A stretch of 64,000 nucleotides of DNA from Anabaena azotica FACHB-119 (GCF_014697625.1 NZ_JACJSG010000011.1:1-64000); one strand, 5' to 3'. Positions 52,430 to 63,766 are shown, numbered from the stretch's first letter. Numbers and translations: made by a program. The notes: generated by a model from the letters alone, not told the origin.

Positions 52430-53740
52430 CTAGTTATTCCTCCCAGTCGTCGATAGTCCTTCAACTATCAACGACGGGGTATAACAAGAACCGTTCCAAT
52501 CAGCATCACTGCCTAACTCAACTTGCTTGAGGGCGGTATAAACATTACCTGCGACCATTGTATCTTTAACGCGACCAACTACTTGACCTTTTCGGACTCT
52601 ATACCCTAGTTCAATATTGATAGAAAAGTCTCCAGATATACCACTACTACCACCAAGCATTTGATCCACAATTAAACCATCGTCTATTTTCTGAATCAGC
52701 TCTTTGAGGGATGCAGAACCAGGTTTAATCAAGAAATTAAATAAGCCAGGGGTGGGATAGCTGCCTAAACTGGGGCGGAAACCATTACCAGTAGTCCCAT
52801 TACTTAATTTTCTGCCTGTGGTGCGATCGCAATAATAATTTTGTAGTATTCCTTTTTCAATAAACACTAAAGATTTAGTCGGCGTACCTTCGTCATCAAA
52901 AGGGCAACTGTAAGGCCCTGCTTGTGGGTCTTGGTAAAGGGTGAGGCTGGGGGCAATTACTTGTTTTCCTAAGCGTTCTGCCCAAGGAGAGGCGGCTTCT
53001 AGTACACGTTTGCCATTCAACGCGGCTTGTGCCGTACCCCAAAGCATATCCGCCGCTTTGGAGGTAAACAAAACGGGAACGCGACCGTTGGGGGGTGGGA
53101 CATTTTCTTTAGCCCATACCAATCTTTGGAGAATTTGATATGCTAATTTTTCCGGGTCTAAATAATCACGTTGAGTTTGTCCATCAGATACGCTCAAAAA
53201 ATCGTCCCCCCGTATCCACTCGGCGGACATATAACAACTGAGGGTGGTATCGTTGTAGTAACAATCTAAACCTTGGGTGTTGATTAACCTAGTAGTTTCA
53301 ACATCACATTCCCAATCACTATTACAGAGTACATCAGGATAATTATTGCGGATGAGAGCGATCGCTTCCTTGCCCCAATTGACTAAAACCTCTACAGACA
53401 CAGCCTCACCCAAGTCTGGGTAGGATGGCTGAGAATTGCTCACCAATTCCACTGGTTCTGGTTGATTGAGTTCGCTCAAAGCCAGAGCGCGTTGTACCAT
53501 CGCTTGTGGATCTACTGAACCATAAGCTACCGTGAGTCCAGGGCGACCTTTGCGCCATAGTCGCAGTGCCGTACCCTCAGATTGGCTGGTTTCTAGCTGT
53601 TTGAGCCGATTAGCCTCAAAAAAAACAGGACGAGAAAGCGATCGCGACTGATACACCTCAGCTGCTTCCGCTCCCGATTTCATAGCTAGTTCCAGCAGAT
53701 GTTCTGCTAGTGTATCTTGTGATAAATTTTCAGAACCCAT
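52430..53740 (-). CDS. TldD/PmbA-family protein, TldE (PmbA) type
   Basis: 436 residues, usual for PmbA/TldE. LAMKSGAEAAEVYQSRS, ALRLWRKGRPGLTVAYGS, PDLGEAV, VLFTSKAADMLWGTA and GSYPTPGLFNFLIKPG match this half of the TldD/TldE zinc protease. The HExxxH motif of the catalytic TldD partner is absent, as expected for TldE. TldD/E cleaves unfolded peptides and processes microcin B17 and the antitoxin CcdA in enteric bacteria. The TldD gene is not adjacent. Start ATG 53740. Confidence 0.9.
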   Translation of the reverse strand: MGSENLSQDTLAEHLLELAMKSGAEAAEVYQSRSLSRPVFFEANRLKQLETSQSEGTALRLWRKGRPGLTVAYGSVDPQAMVQRALALSELNQPEPVELVSNSQPSYPDLGEAVSVEVLVNWGKEAIALIRNNYPDVLCNSDWECDVETTRLINTQGLDCYYNDTTLSCYMSAEWIRGDDFLSVSDGQTQRDYLDPEKLAYQILQRLVWAKENVPPPNGRVPVLFTSKAADMLWGTAQAALNGKRVLEAASPWAERLGKQVIAPSLTLYQDPQAGPYSCPFDDEGTPTKSLVFIEKGILQNYYCDRTTGRKLSNGTTGNGFRPSLGSYPTPGLFNFLIKPGSASLKELIQKIDDGLIVDQMLGGSSGISGDFSINIELGYRVRKGQVVGRVKDTMVAGNVYTALKQVELGSDADWNGSCYTPSLIVEGLSTTGRNN

Positions 53741-53885
53741 GACCCTCGGTGAATTGTGGACTGTGGATTTTGAACTGGCAACAGACGCAGATCATTATCC
53801 CAAATCATTGGTAACTATATCCGCGTAGATTTCAGACGGACGCAGATAATTATCCCAAATCATGGCTATCTATCAGCATTTAAAA

Positions 53886-53946
53886 CAGTTATCAGTTATC
53901 AGTTATCAGTTATCAGTTATCAGTTATCAGTTATCAGTTATCAGTC
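53886..53946. repeat. STRR heptamer repeats (CAGTTAT x about 8)
   Basis: Eight tandem CAGTTAT units, just upstream of the second copy of the 107-bp dispersed repeat. Another direct repeat (CGCAGAT.ATTATCCCAAATCAT, near 53786 and 53841) lies before it. Confidence 0.95.
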
Positions 53947-53991
53947 AGCCAGGGCTTATGGTGGGGGATAAACAAGCGCTAAAATACCCAT

Positions 53992-54098
53992 TCCACCAAT
54001 TGCTGTGGTTGTTCACCAAGGTATTTAAGTACGGGCGGGTTTAAAGAACTATCTGTTTTTACCATGAATTACTCAATGAACCCGCCCCTACAACTGTT
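53992..54098. repeat. 107-bp dispersed repeat with inner palindrome (copy 2)
   Basis: Matches 10641-10747 over its whole length: TTTAAGTACGGGCGGGTTTA, ATCTGTTTTTACCATGAATT and AACCCGCCCCTACAACTGTT. STRR units flank it on both sides, as in copy 1. Confidence 0.8.
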
Positions 54099-54118
54099 AA
54101 CTGTTAACTGATAACTGA

Positions 54119-54982
54119 TTAAGGCAAACCTACCTCTTGCAATAGCCAAAACCCAGCGAAAGACTCGGCTTGCGGGTCGGACTGCACGCCGATAAAGTGT
54201 ACGCCATTGGCTTTTTGTTTAGCTGCTTCAAAACCTTGAGCTTCTCCTACAATGGTGGGATTTTTGATATTGGCTAAAATCCAACTTTCTGTAGCCCCAG
54301 TTTCTAAAACTAATCTTGTTCCTTGACTGGTATCTACTCTCAAAAATGCTAATTCTAACCCAGACATCCAACCTGCTATCGGTAAGGCTCTGGGGGAGAA
54401 AATCAACACCCCAGGAATACGAGTTTGGGGTGATACTTGAGCCAAATCTAAGGGAAATGCTTCAGTAAAACCAATATCCCACTCTGGCATTTCTGCTAGT
54501 TCCGCAGCCGACAAAGAGACAAATACCCATTTTTGCCCCTCTAAGGCATCAGGTAAGCGTTGGGGTAAAGGACTATCCAAACGCACCGAGGGATTTGTCC
54601 CCCCCTGATAACCCGGTTCTTGGGGATAAACCTCTTCCATACGCTGCTTGAGCCATTCATGAAGTATCAAAATCCGACGGCTAGGCGCAGCTGTTATGCC
54701 AGCATCCTCACAAGCTTTGACAATCATATTATTCATTTGGCGACGGAAAAAGCGGATTTTGTTTGGTGCTTCTCCCGCCTTGCTAATAGCCTCTTGGATA
54801 GCCGTCCTTAACCAAACTGAATTGACCTCCGTACTAGGACAATATTTTGCAAAGCGAAATAAGTTATCCGTGTTTGTACGAACATCTAAGGGACTTTCAC
54901 AAATTAAAACTTCCCAAACTTTTTTCTGATTAGCGTCCAAAATCGGACGAGAGTAAAAATCTAATTCCCAAATACTGCCCAT
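54119..54982 (-). CDS. Tab2/Atab2-family RNA-binding protein
   Basis: 287 residues. GSIWELDFYSRPILDANQKK opens the protein, followed by WEVLICESPLD, FFRRQMNNMI, PSRRILILHEWLKQR and the end SFAGFWLLQEVG, the Tab2/Atab2 (DUF1092) family shared by cyanobacteria and plastids. In Chlamydomonas Tab2 binds the psaB leader and is needed for its translation; Atab2 acts on both photosystems in Arabidopsis. The cyanobacterial role is presumed similar, in light-dependent synthesis of photosystem subunits. Soluble. Start ATG 54982. Confidence 0.92.
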   Translation of the reverse strand: MGSIWELDFYSRPILDANQKKVWEVLICESPLDVRTNTDNLFRFAKYCPSTEVNSVWLRTAIQEAISKAGEAPNKIRFFRRQMNNMIVKACEDAGITAAPSRRILILHEWLKQRMEEVYPQEPGYQGGTNPSVRLDSPLPQRLPDALEGQKWVFVSLSAAELAEMPEWDIGFTEAFPLDLAQVSPQTRIPGVLIFSPRALPIAGWMSGLELAFLRVDTSQGTRLVLETGATESWILANIKNPTIVGEAQGFEAAKQKANGVHFIGVQSDPQAESFAGFWLLQEVGLP

Positions 54983-55049
54983 GTTCTGCCGTATATGTCT
55001 GGCGAGTTTATTTTTTGTCTATACTCTCACTCTACCAAGATTAGTCATT

Positions 55050-55260
55050 AGTCAGTTGACAGTTATCAGTTGTCAGTTATCAGTTATCAGTTGTCAGTTA
55101 TCAGTTATCAGTTATCAGTTGACAGTTGTTTTTTCTCCTCATCTCCCTCATCTCCCCCCACTCCCTCATCTCCCCCCACTCCCTCATCTCCCTCATCTCC
55201 CTCATCTCCCTCATCTCCCCCCACTCCCTCATCTCCCTCATCTCCCCTCACTCCCTACTC
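55050..55260. repeat. STRR heptamers followed by CTCATCTCCC tandem repeat
   Basis: CAGTTAT/CAGTTGT units to about 55130, then roughly 120 bp of CTCCCTCATCTCCC and CCCCACTCCCTCATC units. The end of the array encodes the last residues and stop of the DUF6464 gene. Plus-strand frames across it are low-complexity artefacts. Confidence 0.93.
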
Positions 55261-55578
55261 CCACTCATTACTTACCAACTCTTTGGGTTCATAATAACGG
55301 CAACCCTGGCAAGGGCCGCTGGGATTAACGGCACAACGGAGATAGCCGGAGCGAGCGTTAAATTGACAACTGATGTCGCCAATTAAATAGCCTACCCCTT
55401 CTAAATAATAGCGATCGCTCTCTACTGGTCGGAGATTTTGCTGTAGCCTCCCTCTAGAAACATTTATGGCTGCTTGTCTGAGGCGTGAGCTTGTCCGTGA
55501 CTGGGTTTTACGCATTACCCACAAGGAGTACATGGACGGTAACAAACCAATGACAATCAATAAAAGTGTTCTTAACAC
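55255..55578 (-). CDS. DUF6464-like small membrane-anchored protein
   Basis: 107 residues. N-terminal hydrophobic helix (LRTLLLIVIGLLPSMYSLWV) then a basic segment. The conserved C-terminal block GVGYLIGDISCQFNARSGYL, RCAVNPSGPCQGCRYYEP carries four cysteines (metal- or disulfide-type). I recognise this as the cyanobacterial DUF6464 pattern. Function unknown. The last four residues (NEWE) and the TAG come from the upstream-facing tandem repeat, so the original C-terminus has probably been replaced. Confidence 0.8.
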   Translation of the reverse strand: MLRTLLLIVIGLLPSMYSLWVMRKTQSRTSSRLRQAAINVSRGRLQQNLRPVESDRYYLEGVGYLIGDISCQFNARSGYLRCAVNPSGPCQGCRYYEPKELVSNEWE

Positions 55579-55906
55579 CTTCTGTTAACCTCTTTTTATA
55601 AGCTGCGTCTTATTTGCCTCCACCAGCAGTTTTTCCTATTGCTTGCTGAGAATGGCAAGGGTTTTCTGGTCTGACTTCCATCAGCATAACTGTTACAGCT
55701 TTAGCGGTAAACTGTCATTTAATCTACAAAACTTTAAGATTTGTTGATTACACTTGGTATGTCAGTTGTCATTAGTCCATAGTCAACAGTTTATAGTCAG
55801 TAGTCCCAGGAAAGGAAAGAGGTAGAGAGTTTAAATTCTTCCCTTTCCCCTTTAACCTTTCCCCCTTTCTCCCTCTTCTCTCTAGCTACCCAATTCCTAC
55901 TTTTTT
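55579..55906. other. Gap without recognised gene
   Basis: Contains a few heptamer-like words (GTCAGTTGTCATTAGTC, TAGTCAGTAGTCC near 55760-55805) and a C/T-rich run near 55843-55880. No gene seen. Confidence 0.5.
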
Positions 55907-56395
55907 CTAATGTCTAATTTTTTTAGCTCTTTTTGATGTATTCTTTTTCCTATGGGTAAGCTGACGCAGTTGTTGTGCTAGTTGTGCGGCTTCTCTTTCT
56001 GCTTTGAATAAGTCAACTTTCCTTGTTGTTAAAATAAATGTCTTATCCGGCTTTTGTGTCACCAAAGGAACGCTCACAGGTGAATACTGACAAATATTTA
56101 TATCTGACTGCTGATTATCAGTTAAAGAATTAACTTGACTATTAATTGTACTGGCTATGGTTTTGAGTTCTAACATCATGGCTTCTAACTCTATTGCCAT
56201 TTGATTGATTTGCTGCACAACGGTAATTAAACGCTCCCAACGGCTGTTCAAGTTGTCAGGCTGGGGTTGTAGCGGTACTATGGCGTTCGTCATTGTTACC
56301 TGCGGCAGCATTAATGGCAGGGAGACGGTAGTCTTGTAGCTAGGTTCTATTTGTTTCATAGATGTTATCGCCAGCTTACTTAGTTTGAATGGCAT
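55907..56395 (-). CDS. Hypothetical helical protein
   Basis: 162 residues, or 150 from the internal ATG at residue 13 (MKQIEPSYKTT). A predicted amphipathic or coiled helix at about 50-95 (ERLITVVQQINQMAIELEAM) and a basic C-terminal helix (KAEREAAQLAQQLRQLTHRK ending in KKIRH). No signal peptide, membrane helix or enzyme motif. The basic end could bind nucleic acid. I do not recognise a family. The frame and codon use look genuine. Confidence 0.6.
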   Translation of the reverse strand: MPFKLSKLAITSMKQIEPSYKTTVSLPLMLPQVTMTNAIVPLQPQPDNLNSRWERLITVVQQINQMAIELEAMMLELKTIASTINSQVNSLTDNQQSDINICQYSPVSVPLVTQKPDKTFILTTRKVDLFKAEREAAQLAQQLRQLTHRKKNTSKRAKKIRH

Positions 56396-56502
56396 TTCTC
56401 TACCAAGTACAATTGTACTATAAACTATGGAGGTTAAAGTTGGTACATCTAATCAGTGATTCAGACAGAAGATTTTTATAAATACTAAACCTAGCGAGTC
56501 AT

Positions 56503-56606
56503 ATATGGCAGGGGACAGGGAACACAAGACAGGGGATAGGCTGAAAACCTTTGAAAGTCAAGGTTTGAGGATTTATTGATATTTTAATCTATCAGACGAC
56601 TGGTAG
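56503..56606 (+). mobile_element. TATAGC-ended short repeat, copy at 56.5 kb
   Basis: TATATGGCAGGGGACAGGGA, then GGCTGAAAACCTTTGAAAG, TTTGAGGATTTATTGATATT and CAGACGACTGGTAGAT; diverged at both tips. The flanking sequence to 56759 holds one HIP1 site and no gene. Confidence 0.65.
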
Positions 56607-56759
56607 ATATTTAAACTTGAGCGATCGCAGGTCACTATTGATGTGTTTGTCTGTGTTGAAGAATTTTGTCAAAAGTAAGTTTATGTATGATAAAATCAGG
56701 TGCGTAGGCGCAAGCCTTGTTGTAAACATCGCCATCTTTTCTCAAGTAGTTAAAAATCA

Positions 56760-57392
56760 TTAAGATTGATTATTTCGTTGATAAGTTCTACGCCACCTTT
56801 CTAAATTATCTATAGAGATAGATTTAGTCACAACATTGACGCAATCACCTCGCCAATCAATCTCTGAATCTGTAGTAAAAACACCGCATTCCAACTGTTC
56901 AGAGCGTATATCCCAGTATTCACCAAACCGACTTTTTAAAGTAATCACCTGTTCAAATACCTTATTCCTGTGCTTGTTTCTGCGTTTTCTTTCTGTTGCT
57001 CCTGTTGCTTCTGTATCGATAAACTTTGTCTCAATTAAAAACAAATTGCCTTGGTATGTCAGGTAGACGAAATCGCACTTACCTAAATCTGTATAATCGG
57101 CAATTGGAGACTTTTCAAACAAAAGCAATTCATAACAAGAGGGAAACAAGCTTTTAATATTTAAAAAGAGGTAAGCTTGCAAAAGAAGTTCCTTATCATA
57201 AGGAAAAGCAATTACCCCTTCAAAAAACCGCTTGATGTCCTCCTGAGTCTGGGGTTGAATTTTTTTGCAATAAGAAACAAATTTACTCAAATCATTAGCG
57301 ATCATCAATGTATTAACTCCTTCCCCTAGCTCTTGCCGAAAAACATATGGCATAAAAAGATACCATTTACTACAGGAAAATATCCTCCGCAT
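56760..57392 (-). CDS. PD-(D/E)XK-like nuclease, stand-alone (hypothetical)
   Basis: 210 residues; ATGs at residues 1, 14 and 30 make the true start uncertain. GKCDFVYLTYQGNLFLIETK around 103-122 fits a restriction-like active site: Asp, a beta hairpin, then E-x-K. After it come a basic helix (RKRRNKHRNKVFEQVITLKS) and ECGVFTTDSEIDW. No methylase or DNA-recognition gene adjoins it. It could be a DNA-cleaving defence or mobile-element protein, or a decayed one. The fold call rests on motif spacing only. Confidence 0.62.
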   Translation of the reverse strand: MRRIFSCSKWYLFMPYVFRQELGEGVNTLMIANDLSKFVSYCKKIQPQTQEDIKRFFEGVIAFPYDKELLLQAYLFLNIKSLFPSCYELLLFEKSPIADYTDLGKCDFVYLTYQGNLFLIETKFIDTEATGATERKRRNKHRNKVFEQVITLKSRFGEYWDIRSEQLECGVFTTDSEIDWRGDCVNVVTKSISIDNLERWRRTYQRNNQS

Positions 57393-57792
57393 AAGTAACT
57401 AAAAAAACTGTGGAATTTAGGAATCGCTACGGTAATATACTGTTGACGTAGCATTATAAATGAGAAAAACTGTTACATTTAATACATGGTAATTACTATG
57501 GGTGGGGATGAGGAAGTGCTGAGTGCTAACTAGTAAGTTCTGAGTGCTGAAGCGCGGTAGCCGAGCGTTGAGCCAATGCTGAGTAATTATTTCCTCCCCA
57601 CCTCCCCTAGATCCCTCATCTCCCCCAGTCCTCATCCTCACAAGTGTAGGTTTTTAATATAGCAGTGAGTAAGGACTATAAAACTAACGAGAAAATCATT
57701 GTTTCATCCACCCCTACACCCCTACACCCTTACACCCCAAACCAAGGTTTTTGGAACACCAATAAAAAACCTACACCTGTCAGCAGTCCTCA
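57393..57792. other. Gap with imperfect repeats
   Basis: Contains GAGTGCTGA-type words (57512-57585) around AAGCGCGGTAGCCGAGCG, a CCTCCCCACCTCCCC run and CACCCCTACACCCCTACACC near 57710-57735. These are low-complexity remnants; no gene seen. Confidence 0.5.
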
Positions 57793-59142
57793 TCACCCAC
57801 CAATGAGAGATTTAAGTTCTGCGGTAAAGTTAGCATTTTGCAGTGCTTGAACAGTAATGCGAGCATCTTGGACGCAAAATTGCCAACCTAAACGCACTAA
57901 CCGACGCGAATTTGAAGATTGTATAATTCCAATCACTGGCATTTTTGCTTTTTCTTTATCTCCACATTGTTCTTGCAAAATTGTTTTTAAATAGTCTAGT
58001 TTTTCAATATCAGCTACTTGTTGAGGTTGCAGTTCTACCAGCACCATTTGCAGAGTTTCTACTGGTTCTGCATCTTCTACGATTAATTGGGTTTGTTCGT
58101 CGCGTCGGTCTACTTTACCCCAAATAATCAGTCTGGCATCAACTTGTAGTAGAAAACTGATACGCTCGTATGTTTTGGGAAAAACTACTGCTTCTGATTG
58201 CGATGTTAAATCCTCAATTTGTAAAATCGCCATTGGATCGCCTTTCTTTGTCATGACTTTTTTAACACCATTCAGCATGACAATTACACACAATCTTATG
58301 TCTTCTCGTTGTTCTCCTAATTGAGATAGATTAATTGGTGTTAAAAGTGGTGCTACTTGTCTTAAAGATTTTAAGGGGTGGTCTGAGACATAAAACCCTA
58401 ATAATTCTTTTTCCAAACGTAATTTTTCCTGTGGTGGATAATCTAGCACAGGTTTAGCTTTAGGCGCAGCCTCAAAGGCATTATTAGCTGTTTTAGAATT
58501 AGTAGAAGCAAATCCGCCTAATAAGTCAAACAGGTTTCCTTGTCCACTAGCTCGATCCCTAGCGCGGGATTGCGCCCAATCATAAACTAATTCTAAGTCT
58601 TGAATTAACTGGTGACGATTTGATTCAATTTTGTCAAAGGCTCCACAGTAAATTAGTGATTCTAGTGTGCGGCGGTTAACAGCACGCAAATCAACGCGAT
58701 CGCAAAAATCGGCTAATGATTTAAACTCTCCAGTTGTGTTTCTCGCTTCTAAAATTGAGGCGATCGCATTTTGTCCCACGTTTCTCACAGCCGAAAATCC
58801 AAATAATATTTTCCCGGCTGCTGGAGTAAAATCCACGCCTGAGCGATTGATATCAGGCGGTTCTATCTGTATATTCATACTCAGACAGGTAGAAATATAT
58901 TTCTGTACCTTGTCTGTGTCATTGCTGTTAGCTGTCAGCAACGCCGCCATATACTCCAACGGATAATTAGCCTTCAAATATGCTGTTTGATAAGTAACAT
59001 ATCCATAAGCTGTTGAATGGGATTTGTTGAAACAGTTAGAAGCTACTAAACCATTTTTAACTAAAAAATTATGATCCCGCTCAACACCAATATCATAGAC
59101 ATTTTCTAATCCTATAGATTGACGACTGGCTATTTTAATCAT
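57793..59142 (-). CDS. dnaE: DNA polymerase III alpha subunit, C-terminal half with split-intein C fragment
   Basis: 449 residues. Residues 1-36 are the C-intein of the split DnaE intein (IKIASRQSIGLENVYDIGV, DHNFLVKNG, ending ASN), followed by the +1 cysteine of CFNKSHSTAYGYVTYQTAYL. Protein trans-splicing with an N-half encoded elsewhere makes the intact replicative polymerase. The extein (37-449) carries the end of the polymerase core, an HhH segment (GFSAVRNVGQNAIASILEAR), an OB fold (about 280-345, RLCVIVMLNGVKKVMTKKGD) and the tail. The catalytic aspartates lie in the N-half, not here. Upstream and downstream gaps are repeat-rich. Confidence 0.96.
   Translation of the reverse strand: MIKIASRQSIGLENVYDIGVERDHNFLVKNGLVASNCFNKSHSTAYGYVTYQTAYLKANYPLEYMAALLTANSNDTDKVQKYISTCLSMNIQIEPPDINRSGVDFTPAAGKILFGFSAVRNVGQNAIASILEARNTTGEFKSLADFCDRVDLRAVNRRTLESLIYCGAFDKIESNRHQLIQDLELVYDWAQSRARDRASGQGNLFDLLGGFASTNSKTANNAFEAAPKAKPVLDYPPQEKLRLEKELLGFYVSDHPLKSLRQVAPLLTPINLSQLGEQREDIRLCVIVMLNGVKKVMTKKGDPMAILQIEDLTSQSEAVVFPKTYERISFLLQVDARLIIWGKVDRRDEQTQLIVEDAEPVETLQMVLVELQPQQVADIEKLDYLKTILQEQCGDKEKAKMPVIGIIQSSNSRRLVRLGWQFCVQDARITVQALQNANFTAELKSLIGG
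59035..59142 (-). other. Split DnaE intein, C-terminal fragment (36 residues)
   Basis: Block F (NVYDIGVERDHNFLVKNG) and block G (LVASN, then C+1) are complete. N36 is the cyclising asparagine. The residue before it is Ser rather than His, normal for this intein. It differs from the well-studied Nostoc fragments mainly at QSI near residue 8-10 and LV near 27-28. Confidence 0.95.
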
Positions 59143-59475
59143 TTATTCCACCCTCAAAATTATTCTCTGTCTCAGAAATTATTAATATAATTACTTGGGC
59201 TTCTACTTTTACTGAAACCTATATTATATAATCTAATGCCCAGTGAAACTGCTATGGTCTTACACGATATTAACTAAAATTATCAAATTATTATTTAGCA
59301 ATTTTTTAACAAATTCTGCAAAATCATAAATTAATGGTAAAAATACTGTTATTAAACATCTATCAGCTATTTACGTAATATAGTAAAAACGAGGAATTGG
59401 AGAGTAGGAAGTGCTTTCAAGCACAAAAAAACCTGTCCTTAAAAGACAGGGGATAGGCGACAAGAAACAATGACA
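59143..59475. other. Upstream region of dnaE-C
   Basis: AT-rich, probably carrying the dnaE-C promoter. A hairpin CTGTCCTTAAAAGACAG is at about 59433-59449. No gene seen. Confidence 0.4.
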
Positions 59476-59577
59476 ATAGCCAAGACAGTTAGGACATCAA
59501 GAAATCGGAAAACTTAGACAGCAAAAAATCTTGCTTTTACTCTGTCACCTGTCACCTGTTAAGAGTCTCCTACTATA
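59476..59577 (-). mobile_element. TATAGC-ended short repeat, copy at 59.5 kb (inverse)
   Basis: AATAGCCAAGACAGTTAGGACATC at the left matches the inverted family right end; TCACCTGTCACCTGTTAAGAG and CCTACTATAT close it. Diverged tips. Confidence 0.55.
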
Positions 59578-59680
59578 TGTACTGATTTTTGAACAGCTTC
59601 ACTACTTATGGAAAAAGCCTCTTCCCTGATGCCTGTCTACGCAAACTGATTCTCAAATCAAACCTGATTTTTATAATTAT

Positions 59681-59806
59681 CAGGACTTACGCAACTGGCA
59701 CATGGGGTAGGGTGCGTCAGATGTGGAAAATCCTTGAATATTTACGAAATTATTGGGGCTGACGCACCCTACAGTTAGTTTGATTATGACACTTGCGTAA
59801 GTCCTA
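59681..59806 (+). mobile_element. 126-bp MITE, family 1, copy D
   Basis: Starts CAGGACTTACGCAACTGGCA, ends GACACTTGCGTAAGTCCTA, with 5-bp duplication ATTAT at 59676-59680 and 59807-59811. The right duplication overlaps the stop codon of the aldo/keto reductase at 59808-59810, so insertion happened at the very end of that gene. Confidence 0.9.
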
Positions 59807-59807
59807 A

Positions 59808-60740
59808 TTATGTTGGCATTAATTTTTGCAGGCGCTGTGGTTCTTCTCCCAGCCAATCAGGATTTTGAGCGGTGCTATCAAAAATGGATGAGGTTTTAAA
59901 TGGCTCAAACTCACCGCGCGATGCGGCTTGTGCTGTTTTGGCTAAGATATTTCGCAGTTGTTCTTCATCCATTGGTTGAAATGTCTGCACTGCTTCTATA
60001 GCTTGGTCGAGAATTTCCATGCTATCAATTCCCGTCAGCACAACCGATGTAGGCAAATTTAAAACGTAGTGCAGACATTCAATTGGTGTGACTGTATTTG
60101 ACTTTAAAAGAATACCGTTAGCGAAACTTTTCATCCCCAAAACACCAATATTTTGTTTCACCAATTCCGGTAAAACCAGCTTGGCAAAACTGCGATAATG
60201 AGCATCCATCACATTAAGCGGCATTTGCACTGTATCAAATTTAAATCCGCGCTCAGATGCCACTTCTAACATATGTAAATGAATATGGGGGTCTTTATGC
60301 CCGGTAAAACCAATATATCTAATTTTGCCAGCTTCCCGCGCCTCTAGAAATGCTGCATTCGCTCCTGCTTCGTCAAAAACGCGATGGGGGTCTTCATAGC
60401 GGAGAATTTCGTGGTGTTGTACTAAATCAATGTAATCGACTTGTAGACGCTTGAGTGATTCATCTAACTGTTTTGTCGCTTCCTTTTTGGAACGTCCATC
60501 AATTTTAGTCATCAAGAATACTTTGTCACGGTAGCCGCGCAACGCTTTTCCCATGCGTATCTCACTCACTCCACCGTTATAGTCCCAACTATTATCCATG
60601 AAAGTGATACCGCGAGCGATCGCTGCATGAACAATGCGGATAGCTAATTCTTCATCCACACACTTTAAGCCGATGTGCCAACCACCTAAACCAATTGCTG
60701 AAACCCTTTCCCCTGTACTGCCAAGAACTCGGTATAACAT
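59808..60740 (-). CDS. Aldo/keto reductase
   Basis: 310 residues. LGSTGERVSAIGLGGWHIG opens the barrel. The catalytic tetrad region is visible as DNSWDYNGG (Asp and Tyr), MTKIDGRS (Lys) and DLVQHHEI (His). The C-terminal part LAKTAQAASRGEFEPF is shorter than in the 4Fe-4S-containing group. An NADPH-dependent carbonyl reductase of unknown substrate, cytosolic. It is divergently placed, about 265 bp from a second, broken aldo/keto reductase. Start ATG 60740; the 3' end adjoins MITE copy D. Confidence 0.9.
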   Translation of the reverse strand: MLYRVLGSTGERVSAIGLGGWHIGLKCVDEELAIRIVHAAIARGITFMDNSWDYNGGVSEIRMGKALRGYRDKVFLMTKIDGRSKKEATKQLDESLKRLQVDYIDLVQHHEILRYEDPHRVFDEAGANAAFLEAREAGKIRYIGFTGHKDPHIHLHMLEVASERGFKFDTVQMPLNVMDAHYRSFAKLVLPELVKQNIGVLGMKSFANGILLKSNTVTPIECLHYVLNLPTSVVLTGIDSMEILDQAIEAVQTFQPMDEEQLRNILAKTAQAASRGEFEPFKTSSIFDSTAQNPDWLGEEPQRLQKLMPT

Positions 60741-60863
60741 TTGTAAATTTTCCTGAATGAATATACATAACTCAAGGTCAATTCAAACACAGGAAAAATT
60801 TATCAAAAACTTCCTACAGGTACAGTCTAGAGCTTTTCAATAATAATATCAGCCTCTGTTCGT

Positions 60864-60923
60864 AGTCAGGACTTTAGTCCTGACTTGAGGGCTGAAGCCC
60901 TCTCTTCGAGACGCTACGCGAAC
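60864..60923. repeat. Two small hairpins and a GACGCTACGCGAAC unit
   Basis: AGTCAGGAC/GTCCTGACT (60864-60885), GAGGGCT/AGCCCTC (60887-60902), then TTCGAGACGCTACGCGAAC. All three are dispersed palindromic units in the gap between the divergent reductase genes. Confidence 0.8.
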
Positions 60924-61005
60924 ACTACTTACCTGTCTGTAGAATAATTGCCAAAACATCTGTGACCAGTTATTAGATACTTAGTGATTGAAATCAAGCG
61001 GAAGC

Positions 61006-62373
<1,368 letters not shown>

Positions 62374-62586
62374 TAAACTACTTGTACCCTTGGCAACACA
62401 ATTTAGGGTAAGATCAAAAGCCTGCCAATAAAAATTCTCTCCTCTGATGGATAGAGTTTTGTAAGTGGTCACTAGTCAGTGACTTTCAGATGTTTTATCA
62501 CCACCCACAAGGGTTTGGGGTTTTAAACCAAATTAATAACAACTGACAACTGACAACTGACAACTGACACACAGTGCAATAAATGA

Positions 62587-63606
<1,020 letters not shown>

Positions 63607-63613
63607 AAAAATT

Positions 63614-63670
63614 AGTTGACAGTTGACAGTTGACAGTTGTTAGGTGGTTTTCACTGATAACTGTTGACTG
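63614..63670. repeat. STRR heptamer repeats after ilvC
   Basis: GTTGACA x 3 and ACTGTTG-type units between the ilvC stop and its terminator. Confidence 0.9.
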
Positions 63671-63685
63671 TTAAATGGTTAAATC

Positions 63686-63729
63686 AAGGCGCAACAGCAG
63701 TAAAAACTGCGTTGCGCCTTTGTTTTTTT
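63686..63729 (+). terminator. Rho-independent terminator of ilvC
   Basis: AAGGCGCAACAGCAGT pairs with ACTGCGTTGCGCCTT (one bulged A) over AAAA, then TGTTTTTTT. Confidence 0.92.
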
Positions 63730-63766
63730 GGTGCTAAATTAGCTGCGAAATACTACACCTAATTTC

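Noticed and set aside
54981..55386. Three plus-strand frames rich in Ser, Pro, Leu and His
   Set aside because: Translations of the CAGTTAT and CTCATCTCCC tandem repeats in all three frames.
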